Source of the DNA: Ancylostoma caninum
Taxonomy: Eukaryota; Nematoda; Chromadorea; Rhabditida; Ancylostomatidae
Direction: 5' to 3'
DNA: 64,000 nucleotides
NCBI GenBank assembly: GCA_037903475.1
Contig: JBAJFG010000280.1
Coordinates: 434,001 to 498,000, forward strand
The notes beneath the pieces were generated by a model. That model was not told where the DNA came from. It ran no database searches and saw only the letters and a list, made by a program, of their open reading frames with translations. Of this stretch, positions 1-11,122 are shown one piece after another (the first letter of the stretch is position 1; each line of letters opens with the position of its first letter). The translations under genes were made by a program, and so were the position numbers.

Positions 1-1102
1 CTTTAAAAATAAAAAAAAAACCGCAACACATGGTATAAGAGCTCAAAAGAACCAGAAGCACATGAAATGGCATCAATACCAAAGTTTAAAAACAATTATG
101 ATACAACGAAGTGAAGCATTAAGAACTAGAGAATTAAATAGGAAGGAAACCAAGATAAAATAAAAATCATGGAATTTCTACGGTCGGAGCGGACGAAAGA
201 AGACTTGAAAGCATTTTTTAAAGACATGTGCAAATGAATGTACGCGAAGTATAATGTTGTTTACAATAATACATGTTTTCCACCTAATCAGCTGTGCACT
301 GTAAGTACTGACGGTTTATTGATTTTGTTGGCAGCAGGAGATGTTATTACTGCTCGGAACAAAAACACAAGGATCTGCCCTCAATTAATAATTTTTGATA
401 TTTTTCAGGCGAAAGAAAATCAGAGAATGTAGCGTCTCAAAATCGACCAGGTCGAAAATTTTAATTTTCATTGGTTAAAAAAATTCAAGCTACCCAATTC
501 CAGTTGGAAATTCTGGCGTGGTGATACAATTTTTGTAAAAATTTGTTGATAAAATGTTTTCTATTCTCTCATCTTAACGATTTTTACGTTTCTGCCCCAG
601 TTAAACCTTTTCAAAAAGAAGATGGAACCTCCAGCTCAAGCTGAAAGTAGGTGGTCCAGATTTCTCTTCATTTAGAAACCAGTTGCTTGAAAAATTTTGA
701 AATAGGATTGATTTTCCTTCTCAAGTAAACAACTGACTCATCCCTACACTTCAATTGTTCCCACGATTCAAATGCTGCCAAAAATATGGTATTGGAGTGG
801 AGAAGAGGAATAAGCGCTGCTTTTTCCTTCACAGTCATTTTATCATTTTTTCATGGGACGTTTTTTGACAGTTAGCTTCAAATATAATGAGCAACTAGTT
901 CATTTGTGTTTCTGTTCTGCGATGTAAGCAAGTTTTATTTTAATTTATGCATTTTTTTTAAATTTGCTAAATTTTGACAAATTTGCAGTAGAAATCACGC
1001 TTGTTTCCTCTCTATATTTTTTTGCGGAAAAAATTATTGCAAGCAATGAAAGACGGGAATAAATGTAGAGAAATTCCTGTAATGCACTTTTGAAAAGATT
1101 TT
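1..1102. other. Gene-free AT-rich DNA
   Basis: I see no supported gene here. The only open frame of note, about 64 codons near base 238, has no splice context or family similarity. The sequence is AT-rich with several A and T homopolymer runs and no clear repeat element. Confidence 0.6.
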
Positions 1103-1200
1103 GCGGGAGTCACCCGGCGCCTGATTCTCACCTTCGCGGGTGGCTGGCTGACCTCGGTCGGGCTCGCTTCCGTCTCGGCGCCGGCGCTCATGCTGGAAGG
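1103..1200 (+). other. G+C-rich bacterial-like patch
   Basis: Bases 1111-1200 hold 64 G or C in 90 (about 71%), while both sides are AT-rich nematode DNA. The change is abrupt on each side. From 1103 the plus strand reads without a stop to a TAG at 1214-1216, and the peptide is rich in Ala, Gly, Leu and Val with G/C third positions (for example LTFAGGWLTSVGLA). This looks like a fragment of a bacterial membrane-protein gene. It could be a small insertion, an assembly join or contamination; the sequence alone cannot decide. Confidence 0.45.
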
Positions 1201-1216
1201 TCAGATACTTGAGTAG

Positions 1217-2260
1217 TGAGGAGGATTTTATGGGGTTGGGAGGGAAATGGAAAGAAATATGAGATTAAAGAAGAAAGAATGAAATAAGAAACTGCGAAGC
1301 TTCGAGCGATTTGTCAGCTCTTTTCGTTGGGATCAGCGCGAGTCAGAGCAGGAGCTTGAGCTTGTCGTTTTCATTACAGCCTAATCAGGTGACCTCAATG
1401 ACCTCAATGCATCACACTGGCCAATGCAATCCATCAGCTCTTTAATTATTATTTATTGCATGACGGTGTTGTGTTTTGACAACAAACAATTATGACAAGT
1501 ATTTCGAAAAATCACTCGAATTTACGTTACATCCGAAGCTGTGGCAAATGCAAAAAAACTGTAAGTAGAAACACAAAAAAAAAGAATAATATAAATGCTG
1601 GATTAGGGTGGATGACAAAAAGTAGAATAGAAAACTAATAAGGACTAAGAGTGCTCTTCAGTGGAGTCTTGAAGCTTGTCAGATTAACAGGAAGGGTTGG
1701 TGTGGTTTCCACTCAGTTTGAGATAATATGAAGTAATTCTAACTGTGAAGACATGAGCTTAAACCTCTCCAAACATAGAAAAGACAATAAAGGGCAGCAG
1801 GGAAACATCATCTACTCAGTTCTAGGCGGAGGATTTATATTGACTTATGTCTTCAGCTATAAATAACTCGGCAGAACTACTGCATAGCCGTTAATCTCCT
1901 AGGCTTCCCGACAAAGCGAGCAGCGACCCAGCTCCGGAACTCATTCCAAAGCGGCATCCTCGAGCTGGATTGCAAGTGGACAGATGTCAAAGAATCAGAG
2001 AAAATGTCAATTCGGGGGCCAGAATTGAGTGACGTCGAAGTCTCAGTAATGAGTTGATGCGTGAGCGCCGAGCCGGAGGCTGCGGATGGATGGCATGCGT
2101 CGTCGGGCGATTCGATTAAAATCTCTGTTCTGGAGAAGTGCGCTCTTGGCTGCCGGCAAAGCGAAAAAAAAATGGATTCGTCGATAAAGAGCAAAAAAAA
2201 GTCCGCGAATTAAATAAATTCCCGCACGATTTTCACATGTACAATGACATAACCTACGTA
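1217..2260. other. Gene-free spacer
   Basis: No supported gene. A somewhat G+C-richer stretch around 1900-2150 holds open frames on both strands, but none continues across plausible splice sites or resembles a family I know. Confidence 0.5.
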
Positions 2261-3174
2261 CAGGGTGGTCCAAAATTACGGAGACACGCTAAAAGGTTCA
2301 TATCTAACGTTGGAGAATGAGTTGGAAATTTTGTTTCCAATAAGATATTTTCCACTCTACAGTGAACAAAATTTACCATCACATCTCACAATTTCTCCTA
2401 CCACCGTCGAGAAAACAGATGAAGAATTCGAACTAGTCGCTTGCTGTGGCGTGAAAGTGCAGCATTCCTAGATAATCTGACCTTTCTAAAGGCGTTTGCT
2501 CCAAGGATTAAACAATTCTTATGAGAGTGAAGTCAGTTTTTGTCCTCGAATGGATATCATAACGAGAAATCTGCTCGAATGAGTACTGAAAATAAGATTT
2601 GTAAGGAAGCGGACATAACTTCCTACGCAAAAACAGAGCAAAAACGAATTTTAGGGCTATTTCTGGCTCTTTTTCACTGTTTAGGGAGGGGGCTGGAACT
2701 TATTAGGCTCATCAACTTCCAATCTCAAAGTTCTGAGAAGTACTTCCCTCATAATAGATTTAATGATGGTGATTAGAACTGAAAAGCACCCTCAGCCCGC
2801 GTTGAATTTCGGCTTATCCGCACGAAATTCTGGATCTCATAACCAAGGTACGTGGCCATTCACAATGACTTTAACGTTTTTCTGTTTCCCGCACCTTGTT
2901 CTTTTCGATGTACCGCTTAGTGTGCCTCTTGTAAAATTTTACACATTAGCGCAACATTCGCGCCAAGCCTAGACAAAAAATGTAATTGGGTGGTAAAACT
3001 AAGCTTGACTGACGGCCTAACTGTTCCAAAAATTCATAGTACTAGGTAATGTATTGGAAGAGGCTGTACAGTTGAACAAATGAACAGCAAAAGATTGGAT
3101 GCAAAACGCCAGAACTCGAGATAAGTCGAAAAACGATCATAGCGCCCTTGTCTCCGTAATTTTGGACCACCCTG
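2261..3174. mobile_element. Tc1/mariner-type non-autonomous TIR element
   Basis: The ends are perfect 25-bp inverted repeats: 2261-2285 begins CAGGGTGGTCCAAAA and 3150-3174 is its reverse complement. The CAGGG...CCCTG ends and the TA before the left end fit Tc1/mariner-type elements. The right flank reads CATTAA, so the TA duplication is not intact there. The 914-bp interior has no long frame and no transposase motif that I can see, so it is an internally decayed or deletion derivative. Confidence 0.8.
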
Positions 3175-3944
3175 CATTAACTTACGTGAGCAAGATCCTA
3201 CACGTTAACTGAGAGCGCAGAATTTCCAAAGATTCCCAGTAGAAATTTAAACTGACCGGATCAAATCGAGTCGAGTTTTGAATAAATAAATTGACTTTCA
3301 AGTGATTTGTAGCATCGATTATTAGAAAAGATCAAAAATCGAGTTATTCGAAATATCGGCTATTTGAAAACAGCTCCCACAGAGTCAAATGCGTAGTCCT
3401 CTGGAGGATAGTTACATGTACGGCGACAATTTTGCTATCAATCTAATAGGGTTAAATCTGACAAAACCAGCTGTGCCCACTTAGCCCAGCATCAGGGATG
3501 AGCGGGAGTACTGCATGAGCCTGGAAGTCGGAAGTCGGAAGTTGGGGGAAGTTCGAAATCTGGCGAAATTTGGAGCGATGAATACATCATGTCTGAGTTG
3601 GCGTGACCCAGTGGCTGCCAATCGTCCAGAAATCTAGAAGTCAGAAGCTCGCATGAGGTAAGAATTCAGGAACGTCCGACTTCCGGAAACCGGAATCCCG
3701 CTCATCCCTGCCCAGCATCACCTAAGATTTCCACTTCTCACAGATTCCCCAGATAACTGATCTAGGAGAAACTTTTCAGCACTAGTGCTGCACTAAGTAA
3801 AGCTCTACAGGTAGATCTTAAGATTGTGACAAAGACTTGAGATATGTCTAGTCGGTAGTATGTGTTTTCTTGTGTTGTCTCGTGTATTTTTTAAGGTTTT
3901 TCACATTTTTTTATTGCCACAGCTGTAAGGTATCTTCCCGTTAC

Positions 3945-4092
3945 TTTGCAGTTATTGTGAGTGAGGTGATTGCCGCTATAAATCTAGTCCTACTTTATCT
4001 TTATCCTTACCACTGAATGCATGTGGTAAAGATAAAGATAAAGAAATACTAGATTTATAGCGGCAATCACCGGAAAACATTCTAACTGCAAA
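3945..4092. repeat. Palindromic mini-element
   Basis: A snap-back repeat. The left arm (TTTGCAGTTA near 3945, then GATTGCCGCTATAAATCTAG near 3969) returns in reverse complement up to 4092. The short centre is TTATCTTTATC-like sequence, also in inverted copies. Likely a small MITE (miniature inverted-repeat element). Confidence 0.8.
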
Positions 4093-5884
4093 ATTTCAAC
4101 AGTCACCTTTGCTCAAGCTTCTCTTTTTTATCGCTTTTGGATAATGCTACGGCTAATGGACAGGAATTAAAGACAGTAGACAAGGAACATGTGGAAAGCA
4201 TGTGGCACTCGACGGACGAGTGAAGCTTGTAGACTTGAGATCGGTGCAAAAACTGCAACTTTCTGCACTAAAATCCAGCTCTAATCGTTTTTTAAAAGAG
4301 ATTAAGCTAAAATCTGAACATTCCACAGGTATGACATATTCCCAAGAGGGGGAGGGGTAGGGTGAAAGCTTATGCTGTCCTGTGTCAGCCTTCTTGACAA
4401 ATGAAAAAACACCGTGTGAAGAGCCGAGAGTTCAAAAAAGAGGTTAACCTTTTGACAGCTGAATATAGAGCATCAGAAATACGAAAAAGAGTTTCAAGGA
4501 TAAGAATTCAAATGTATGGTTCTAAATGATGCTCACAACATTTTTCTTTCGCCGTCGCTCATGCCGCCGCTACACCCCGCGCGGAGTATAGCACTATGTG
4601 TCGCCGTCGCTCACGCGGCATTTTTTAAATGCATAACGATTACCGGTGACTTGGATAACGGCGTTGCTCTCTTCAGTGATATTCTCAGAATTGAGAAATA
4701 TCGAAATCAATATTCCTGGATATGGGCACTCAAGGTGCTGTACCCCAAGTGCAGCATAGCGGCAGCTTCAAGCACCGAAGTTTGTGGATATAGTGCCTCT
4801 CACCATGGACTATAGTTGGGAAAACAACAGAGGGAAAAAGAACGTAGGAAAGTGTGCAGCAATTGGAGAGGAATGAGAGAAAGGCAGGATATCTGCACAG
4901 TTACTCAACTATTACCGCGTTTGGAACAGACTATAGCATCAATGCAAAGGTCTCGAGAGCTTATTGGCTTTAGTCATTAGTATCTCAGATTCATTTTATA
5001 TGGATTTTGTAGGACCGATAAATAACGCCGAGAAAATTGAGCAACTAGAGCCATATTTTATAAACATACTGTACTTCGTTCAGTGAAGCAACACGACTGC
5101 AGTGTGGAGGGAGTTTGATACTGGGAAAACAAGAAAAAAGCGAATGAGGGATCTCAACTCCGAAAACTTAACCCTTAGAGAAACTAGCGAATTTCCACAC
5201 CATGTGGCGCATCAAATTAACGATGCTTGCACGGGTTTTGAGAGTTTTGCTTGCTTGCGGAGACCGTTTTCGGACAAAATATCGGGAGAACCGCAGCAAA
5301 GAGCGATCTCGATCATGTGGTTAAGGAGCGAGAGATTCAAAGGTAGAAAAATTCGAGAGGATTGCGAGAGGATTGTTTTCTGCTGCGGTCCCTCCGATTG
5401 CTGCTGCGCTGGTTCCGAAGGACAGCAGCAGCTATTCGGAAGAGCCCCAGCGGCGAACAGAAAGAATCGCAGCCAGAAACCGGAAGAACCGCACCACATG
5501 TCGATCCTTCCAGTGTTCTGCTGCTATCCTTCCGAAAAATTTGTCTGAGTTGCTAATATGTGATAACGGGGATATGTGCCGTGCCAGAGCGGATCCATGA
5601 TATTAGTAAGAGGAATACGTTGCCTGGATAAGAAAACCGAAGCTCACATGAGGATAAGCTCCAAAGTCCTCCGAACCCGCCAATACCCATGGTTGAAGTT
5701 GAAGCTTTACTCCATATCCTCCTGCTAGTAACGCACAAGTGTTGTGGTGTCAAAACGTTTCAGAATCATGCATATCTCTTCCAGAGTCTGCACACAATCC
5801 CTGCTTATCCCGTGTACCTCATACAGCGTTCAATTTGGAAGAGATTCGGGCAACCTATACTGGCTGCGTGCGACGTGCGTGTTT
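4093..5884. other. Gene-free stretch with a dispersed repeat
   Basis: No supported gene. Bases 4806-4940 resemble 51788-51920 inside the aminopeptidase P gene and, more distantly, 50085-50250; the shared words include ATAGTTGGGAAAACA and AGTGTGCAGCA. Bases 5210-5560 are richer in G+C with repeated CTGCTGC words and open frames on both strands, typical of a repeat rather than a gene. Confidence 0.5.
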
Positions 5885-6324
5885 AGGGTAATTTATACTA
5901 CCTGCGTGCGTCAGTCGCGCATCAGTCGCACGCATCCATTTGCAAGGGATTTTCCATGAAGACCGGTCAATACGGCATGTACATCCTCAATGAAAAGAAC
6001 GCGCGGCCGCCGCGAGGCCTTAAACGCGTGCGTCTGAGCTGCGACTGCGATGCGACTGCAATGCGACTGGGCTCTATTCTTCATCAGATAGTCGCACACG
6101 CGTCAGTCGCACGCATCCAGTATAAATTGCCCTTTTCTGGATGATGAAGAATAGGGCCCAGTCGCATCGCAGTCGCAGCTCAAACGCACGCGTTTACGGC
6201 CTCGCGGCGGCCGCGCGTTCCTTTCATTGAAGATGTGCAATCCGCGTTGACCGGTCCTCATGGAAAATCCCTCGCAAATGAATGCGTGCGACTGACGCAC
6301 GTAGCTGGTAAATTAAATTGCCCT
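5885..6324. repeat. GGGCAATTTATACT-family palindrome
   Basis: A long inverted repeat. The left end AGGGTAATTTATACTACC is answered by AATTGCCCT at the right end, and the arms share GCGTGCGTCAGTCGC words. The arms meet in the centre near 6100-6140, where the outer-end motif itself recurs (AGTATAAATTGCCC). A second copy lies at 57435-57675 and a fragment starts at about 26790. Its right end abuts the next TIR element. Confidence 0.75.
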
Positions 6325-7241
6325 ACTCAGACAATTTCGGGGGCAAATCCCGTTCCAACCGCCAGCAAATCCCCGACGAAACGTTTGAACGAGGACCAAT
6401 AGCGGACAAACAGCGGGCGGAAACCACGAATGTTGCGGGCCAAACGCGCTGTCGGGCGAATAGCGGGCTGAACGCAGAGTCATTCGGGCTAAAGCACCAC
6501 CGTCGGGGTTCGGCCCGCTATGTGAAGAGTGTCGGGCATCTGCCCGCTTTCTGCGGCCACTGACCGCCGGCAAATATCTCCAAAAAGCGGTCTGAACGAC
6601 TAATATTTCGGCTCAATAAGGGAATGGCCCGGTCGGAATGATTGGTTGGTGGTAGTATGCACGTGATAAAGGATGAAGGCAACACCGGTATGGAAGAGAT
6701 CAGCAGCATGGATGGCCTAGTGGATAAAGCAGCGGACTCTCAGTCGTTGATAAAGAATGGTCAGCTTGGTTCGAATCCTCCCAGTAATAGAAAAAGGCTA
6801 GCACTACGAAACCATGGGCATGCCTTGCAAACAGCCATCTTTTCGTATTTCTGATAAGAATTTGCATATTTGTGTTGCTTTTTTACTCCGGTGATCACTT
6901 TGGATCCACAATAGCTTCGAATCCGGAGCTCCTCCGTGCGAGACTGTGCCCAAGAAGTGACCAAGTTGCCAGAGGTTCTCAAGGTGCGTCCGGATGACAG
7001 GTAATTTGGAGAATACCACCTTGTGCGCTGGGTTAGAGGCAGTAGCGCCTGGTAGTCTGCGGGCTCATGGCGGCCTGAACGCGGACAGTACGCGGGCGGA
7101 TAGGAATGGAAACCCCGTTTTCAGCGGCCCCACAGCGGCCTGAACGCGACTACTTCTCGGGCGAAAACACCCAAACGCTCGTTTCGACCCTCGCCCCCCG
7201 CTCGTTCGGAACGGGATTTGCCCCCGAAATTGTCTGAGTAG
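6323..7241. mobile_element. 919-bp TIR element with 34-bp perfect ends
   Basis: Positions 6323-6356 and 7208-7241 are perfect 34-bp inverted repeats starting CTACTCAGACAATTTCGGGG. Inside are further G+C-rich words recurring in both orientations (for example CGGCCTGAACGCG) and a tRNA-like SINE head at 6703-6790. No transposase is visible. No target duplication can be read, because the left side joins the preceding palindrome directly. Confidence 0.85.
6703..6790 (+). repeat. tRNA-derived SINE head
   Basis: An A-box-like TGGCCTAGTGGA is followed about 50 bases later by a perfect B-box GGTTCGAATCC, as in a class II tRNA gene with internal promoter. The 5' and 3' flanks do not pair into an acceptor stem, so I call it a tRNA-derived SINE piece, not a working tRNA. 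It lies inside the 919-bp TIR element. Confidence 0.6.
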
Positions 7242-8289
7242 TTTCGTATGAATTGTACGTGGTGGAGTTAAAGTGGTTGAAATGGCAGTAGGCCTCTCCC
7301 TAGCGTACCATCAAGTACCTGCACCAACTAAGAAGGAGTTTAACCCCCTAAAACACAAATCACATAGGTCTGAACCTTGCTAGTCCCGTTTCAAAAAAAG
7401 CACGTGCTGCTCTCAGATATACATGAGTTGAAAAACTGATCAAAACATATTGGAGAAAAAAAGAAAAAAAAGCCAGTAAGTGCTCTTCAAAAGCTAGAGC
7501 TCAATCTGAGAATGGTTACTTCTCATTTAACGCAGTGATTCTTCTTTCCGATGCATTTTTATGAGGAACTCTTTTGATATTGAGGAGTGTCCTTTGAGAA
7601 ATGGAATTTTCTGGGATAACAAGAAAAGAGATTGCAAGAAGGAGACGTACTGAGGTTTTTATAAAGGAGAAAGGTTACAGAATCTGTTGATATCACTTTC
7701 CTCGTAAATAAAAAATTTGCCAGCAATATCGGGGGTGGATAGGGATTTATGGATAATTAAACGATGAGAAATACTCATTATATGCGACAATCTAGAAAAA
7801 TTTTAGATTTGAATTAAATTTCGACCAAGAAGGCAGCTCATTTGCCCAGTAGTGTGAGAAAACATTCCAGCCACTTGCATTGGCACGCGTCGAGAATCGG
7901 TTTGTATTGAGACACAAAGTCAAACACGTCCACGATTCCTGCACTTTGCACTTAGCGGCCGCGTCTGTGTTGTGACGGATTCCTGAGAGGTCTTTCAAAG
8001 TTGAAGTGCTTCTGAAGCTATCAGCACCAGAATATCATTGTTATGTCATGTACTAATAGAGAGGCTTATGCCATACGCATACGTCTTCACACCTTGGTTG
8101 AAAAATATCGTGATATTCTTGAATCTGGCCGTCAGATTCCTTAGTTGTACTGTTGGTGAATTGTGTGTGTTTGTTTGTATGCAGATGATATACGCTGTGG
8201 TGTACGAAAATTCGAGTCAAGTCTGAGGAAACATCACTTGCCGAAAGCTTATTGGAATCTGACCTCCATCTGTAGCTAGTTTAAAACGC
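7242..8289. other. Gene-free spacer
   Basis: No supported gene, repeat or RNA is visible. The longest frames (about 60-70 codons) lack splice-site context or family similarity. Confidence 0.5.
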
Positions 8290-8960
8290 TTAAACCCAGC
8301 GTCCCACCTGAAGATCGTTTTGAGACCTCAACGTTAAAAGAATCTCCAGGAGGTGGTGATCACAATGGTATACGTGATTCTCTGCAAGACCGCTGAAAAC
8401 CCCATTTCCGGTCCCCAATTTTTAAGGAGCCTTTGGGCCGAGCTGGGGCGGAGCTAGAAAACTTTCCGAATAATTCACTCCGGAAAGCGCACCTCCTAAA
8501 AAAAAATGCGTATTCTTCGCGAGAGTTCCTCATCAACTCCTTGCTGGAATTGAAACTGCGCTCCATTCGCGGTTAGCAAGGGAGTATATTGGGCGGAAAC
8601 CCTGAAATCCCTCACTGTTTCCGGAGCCAAGGCGTAATTGCTGGGTTTCAAGACCGTGAACCCCCTTGCTAGTCAAACATGGAAGACAGTTTCTATTCTG
8701 TTAGGGAGTTGGTGAGGATATCTCACGAGGAATACGAATTTCCTCAGGAGGTGCGCTTTCTGAAGTGAGTTATTCGGAAAGTTTCTTAGCTCCGCCCCTG
8801 GCTCCGCCCAAAGGCTCCTTAAAAATTGGGGTTCGGAAGTGTGGTTTGTCAGCAGTCTTGCACGGAATCGCATATACCGTTGTGATCGCCAGCTCCTGGA
8901 AATTCTTTTCACGTTGAAATCTCAAGTACGATCTCGAGGTGGGCCGCTGCCTTTAACTCT
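8290..8960. repeat. Large inverted-repeat element, family A
   Basis: The arms at about 8290-8575 and 8680-8960 are imperfect reverse complements. Shared words include AAAGAATCTCCAGGAG on the left and CTCCTGGAAATTCTTTTC on the right, and CCTTTGGGCCGAGC against GGCTCCGCCCAAAGG. The element at 47098-47546 is a second copy of the same family. No coding capacity is visible. Confidence 0.7.
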
Positions 8961-9017
8961 GAGCTGTATGATACCATTCTCTGGAAACCTAGGAGCCGTG
9001 TTTTGCATGAGATGTGT

Positions 9018-9262
9018 GCAAAACACGATTTTTTTAAGCAATACTTCTATCGCAGCAATGGTCAAATCCTGGCAAAACCCATGCATATCCACGCAGAACC
9101 CCTACATGGGATTGAGAAAATCGTGGGTTCATCGTGGATTCTGCATCGGATTCGCATTGGATTTTTGGACACGCATGGGTTCTGCATAGATATGCATGGG
9201 TTTTGCATGGATTAGACCATTGCTGAGATAGGAGTAATGACCGAAAAATCGTGTTCTGTACC
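9018..9262. repeat. Inverted-repeat element
   Basis: AAAACACGATTTTTT near 9019 pairs with GAAAAATCGTGTTCT near 9243, and GCAGCAATGGTC pairs with GACCATTGCTGAG. The inner part repeats CATGGGTTTTGCAT-like words in both orientations. Confidence 0.7.
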
Positions 9263-9495
9263 CATGCCTTGATCCCAGAACTCCTCACATGCCTATAGGT
9301 TATGTCATATGAAACTAAAACAGAAGTCGTTTACAACTCCAGAAGTATAGGATCAACATAAAAAGCACACTTTTGCCAAAATTTACAGTGTCTCTACAGA
9401 GCAAAGCTTCTTCATGTCCATAAAAACATTCAAAAGTTACCCGTAAGAGGATACAATGATGCAGAGCTCTTCCATAAGAGTAATCAGGGTATGGG

Positions 9496-9594
9496 GCGTT
9501 ATACCTGGAAAGGGGGTGCGATCAAGTGATTGACTGGTTGGATGAATTGACCAATCACAGGGCTAAGCCGTACCTCCCTTTCCAGGTATAACGC
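9496..9594. repeat. Short hairpin element
   Basis: Arms GCGTTATACCTGGAAAGGG (9496-9514) and its exact reverse complement (9576-9594) enclose a 61-base centre containing TTGACTGGTTGG. A diverged relative lies at 36211-36325. Confidence 0.8.
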
Positions 9595-10170
9595 TTTACA
9601 CTCAAGTGAACACTATTTTGAGAAGGCTGCGCAAGCTTCTAGTGAAATGTCAAAGATCTTGAGCTATAGGACTCTAACAGCAGATAACTATTCTCGAGCT
9701 ACTGAGGTAAGTTTCACAGGAAAATTTCCAGAGTAATTTTAACCCATTGACGACCGCATGACTCACCGGTGAGCCGCACCTTTTCCATATGGTTCATTTT
9801 AGAAAATCATTATGCCTTAAAGGCAGCACCCACGACAATCTTCACCTCCAAAATTTTGAATGTTTTGGAGTCTGGTTGATAGTCCCAGTAATTCTACGGA
9901 AGTTGCACTGCCGAGGGCATAAGTGTTCTCAAAATATGACAAGTTAGACTTTGTATCCGGGTGTCCGCGGATTAGATGTGGCGTGATACGAATCAACTGT
10001 CCTCTGCCACAGTCAATCAGTTTTCCAAAGAAAACGTTTATTTTCCATGCTCGTTTCGAGAATATTTACATTGTAATAATCTGTCTACCCCATGTACGCT
10101 ATTTCAGTTGTTATTATACCGTACAACCTCTTCTTATTCCCAAAACTCCCGAATTTTCAAATATGGTGTA
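9595..10170. other. Gene-free spacer
   Basis: No gene, RNA or clear repeat is visible in this stretch. Confidence 0.5.
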
Positions 10171-11120
10171 CAGGGTGACAACAAAGTCTTTGGCCAAAAA
10201 TTTTATTGCAATTATTTCTTGCGCTTTGCCAGGAATCCCATGACTTTGTATCCGCGTTGACACCCCAACTGTCTCGAACACTCGAACACACATGCAAAAT
10301 TTCGTAATCCATAGCCCCATTTGAACCTTATATGATCTGCAAACATGAAACCAGGTAGAGATAATGGCCGCAAATAAGGATAAGGAAATGGCCGCAAATA
10401 GGGTCTCGGTGACGTCTTTTCCAAGAACTTCTTTTAATTGATTCTTCAAATCACCAGTTTTCTGCCCAATATTGAAGAGGGTGCAAGCTTTCTGTGCTAG
10501 GGAGATCCATGTGTAAACTTGTTTTATTGACCGAAAATGATCAACAGACTGTCACCACTCCTTTTTCATACTAGAATGCACAAAACGAAGGGCAAAAGTG
10601 GGCAGAGCGAAACCCGGAGAGGCGTATTACGTACATATTTCGTAGGCTTGAGCACTTCTGACAGAAATAAGGTGGGCTTTTGACAAAAGTTTTCCATCAA
10701 GTTTCAAAAGAAAAAGCAACAAAAAATTGGTTCAGGCTCTTCAGTCCCTGATTTCACCAAACCATCATATTTGCTTAATAATTATCATGCTCCCTGAAAC
10801 GGGGACCTCTGGATTTCTGAACTGTAGTCCCCAAAGCACAAAAGTTGAGCTAACTTTCGCTCAAACACCAGCTTCTCTAGCATAGAACTGACAAGAAAGC
10901 AGGGTCATAAATTCTCGACCAACTTGCGGCCCTCGTGCGTTGCAGTAGCCAACGGTTTTTTCAACTCTACGGAGAAGTCAGAAGAGGTATCCGAAATCCA
11001 AGAGTGGATTCTTAAAGCGCATGAATTCTACATATTCCTGGTAGATTTCCAGACTGCTAGCTCATCTGATCCCAGTCTTACAATTTATTAAATTTGGCCA
11101 AAGACTTTGTTGTCACCCTG
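10171..11120. mobile_element. Tc1/mariner-type TIR element, 950 bp
   Basis: Perfect 28-bp inverted ends: 10171-10198 begins CAGGGTGACAACAAAGTC and 11093-11120 is its reverse complement. Both ends are flanked by TA (10169-10170 and 11121-11122), the target duplication expected of the Tc1/mariner superfamily. Internal frames are short and I recognise no transposase, so it is a non-autonomous copy. Confidence 0.88.
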
Positions 11121-11122
11121 TA

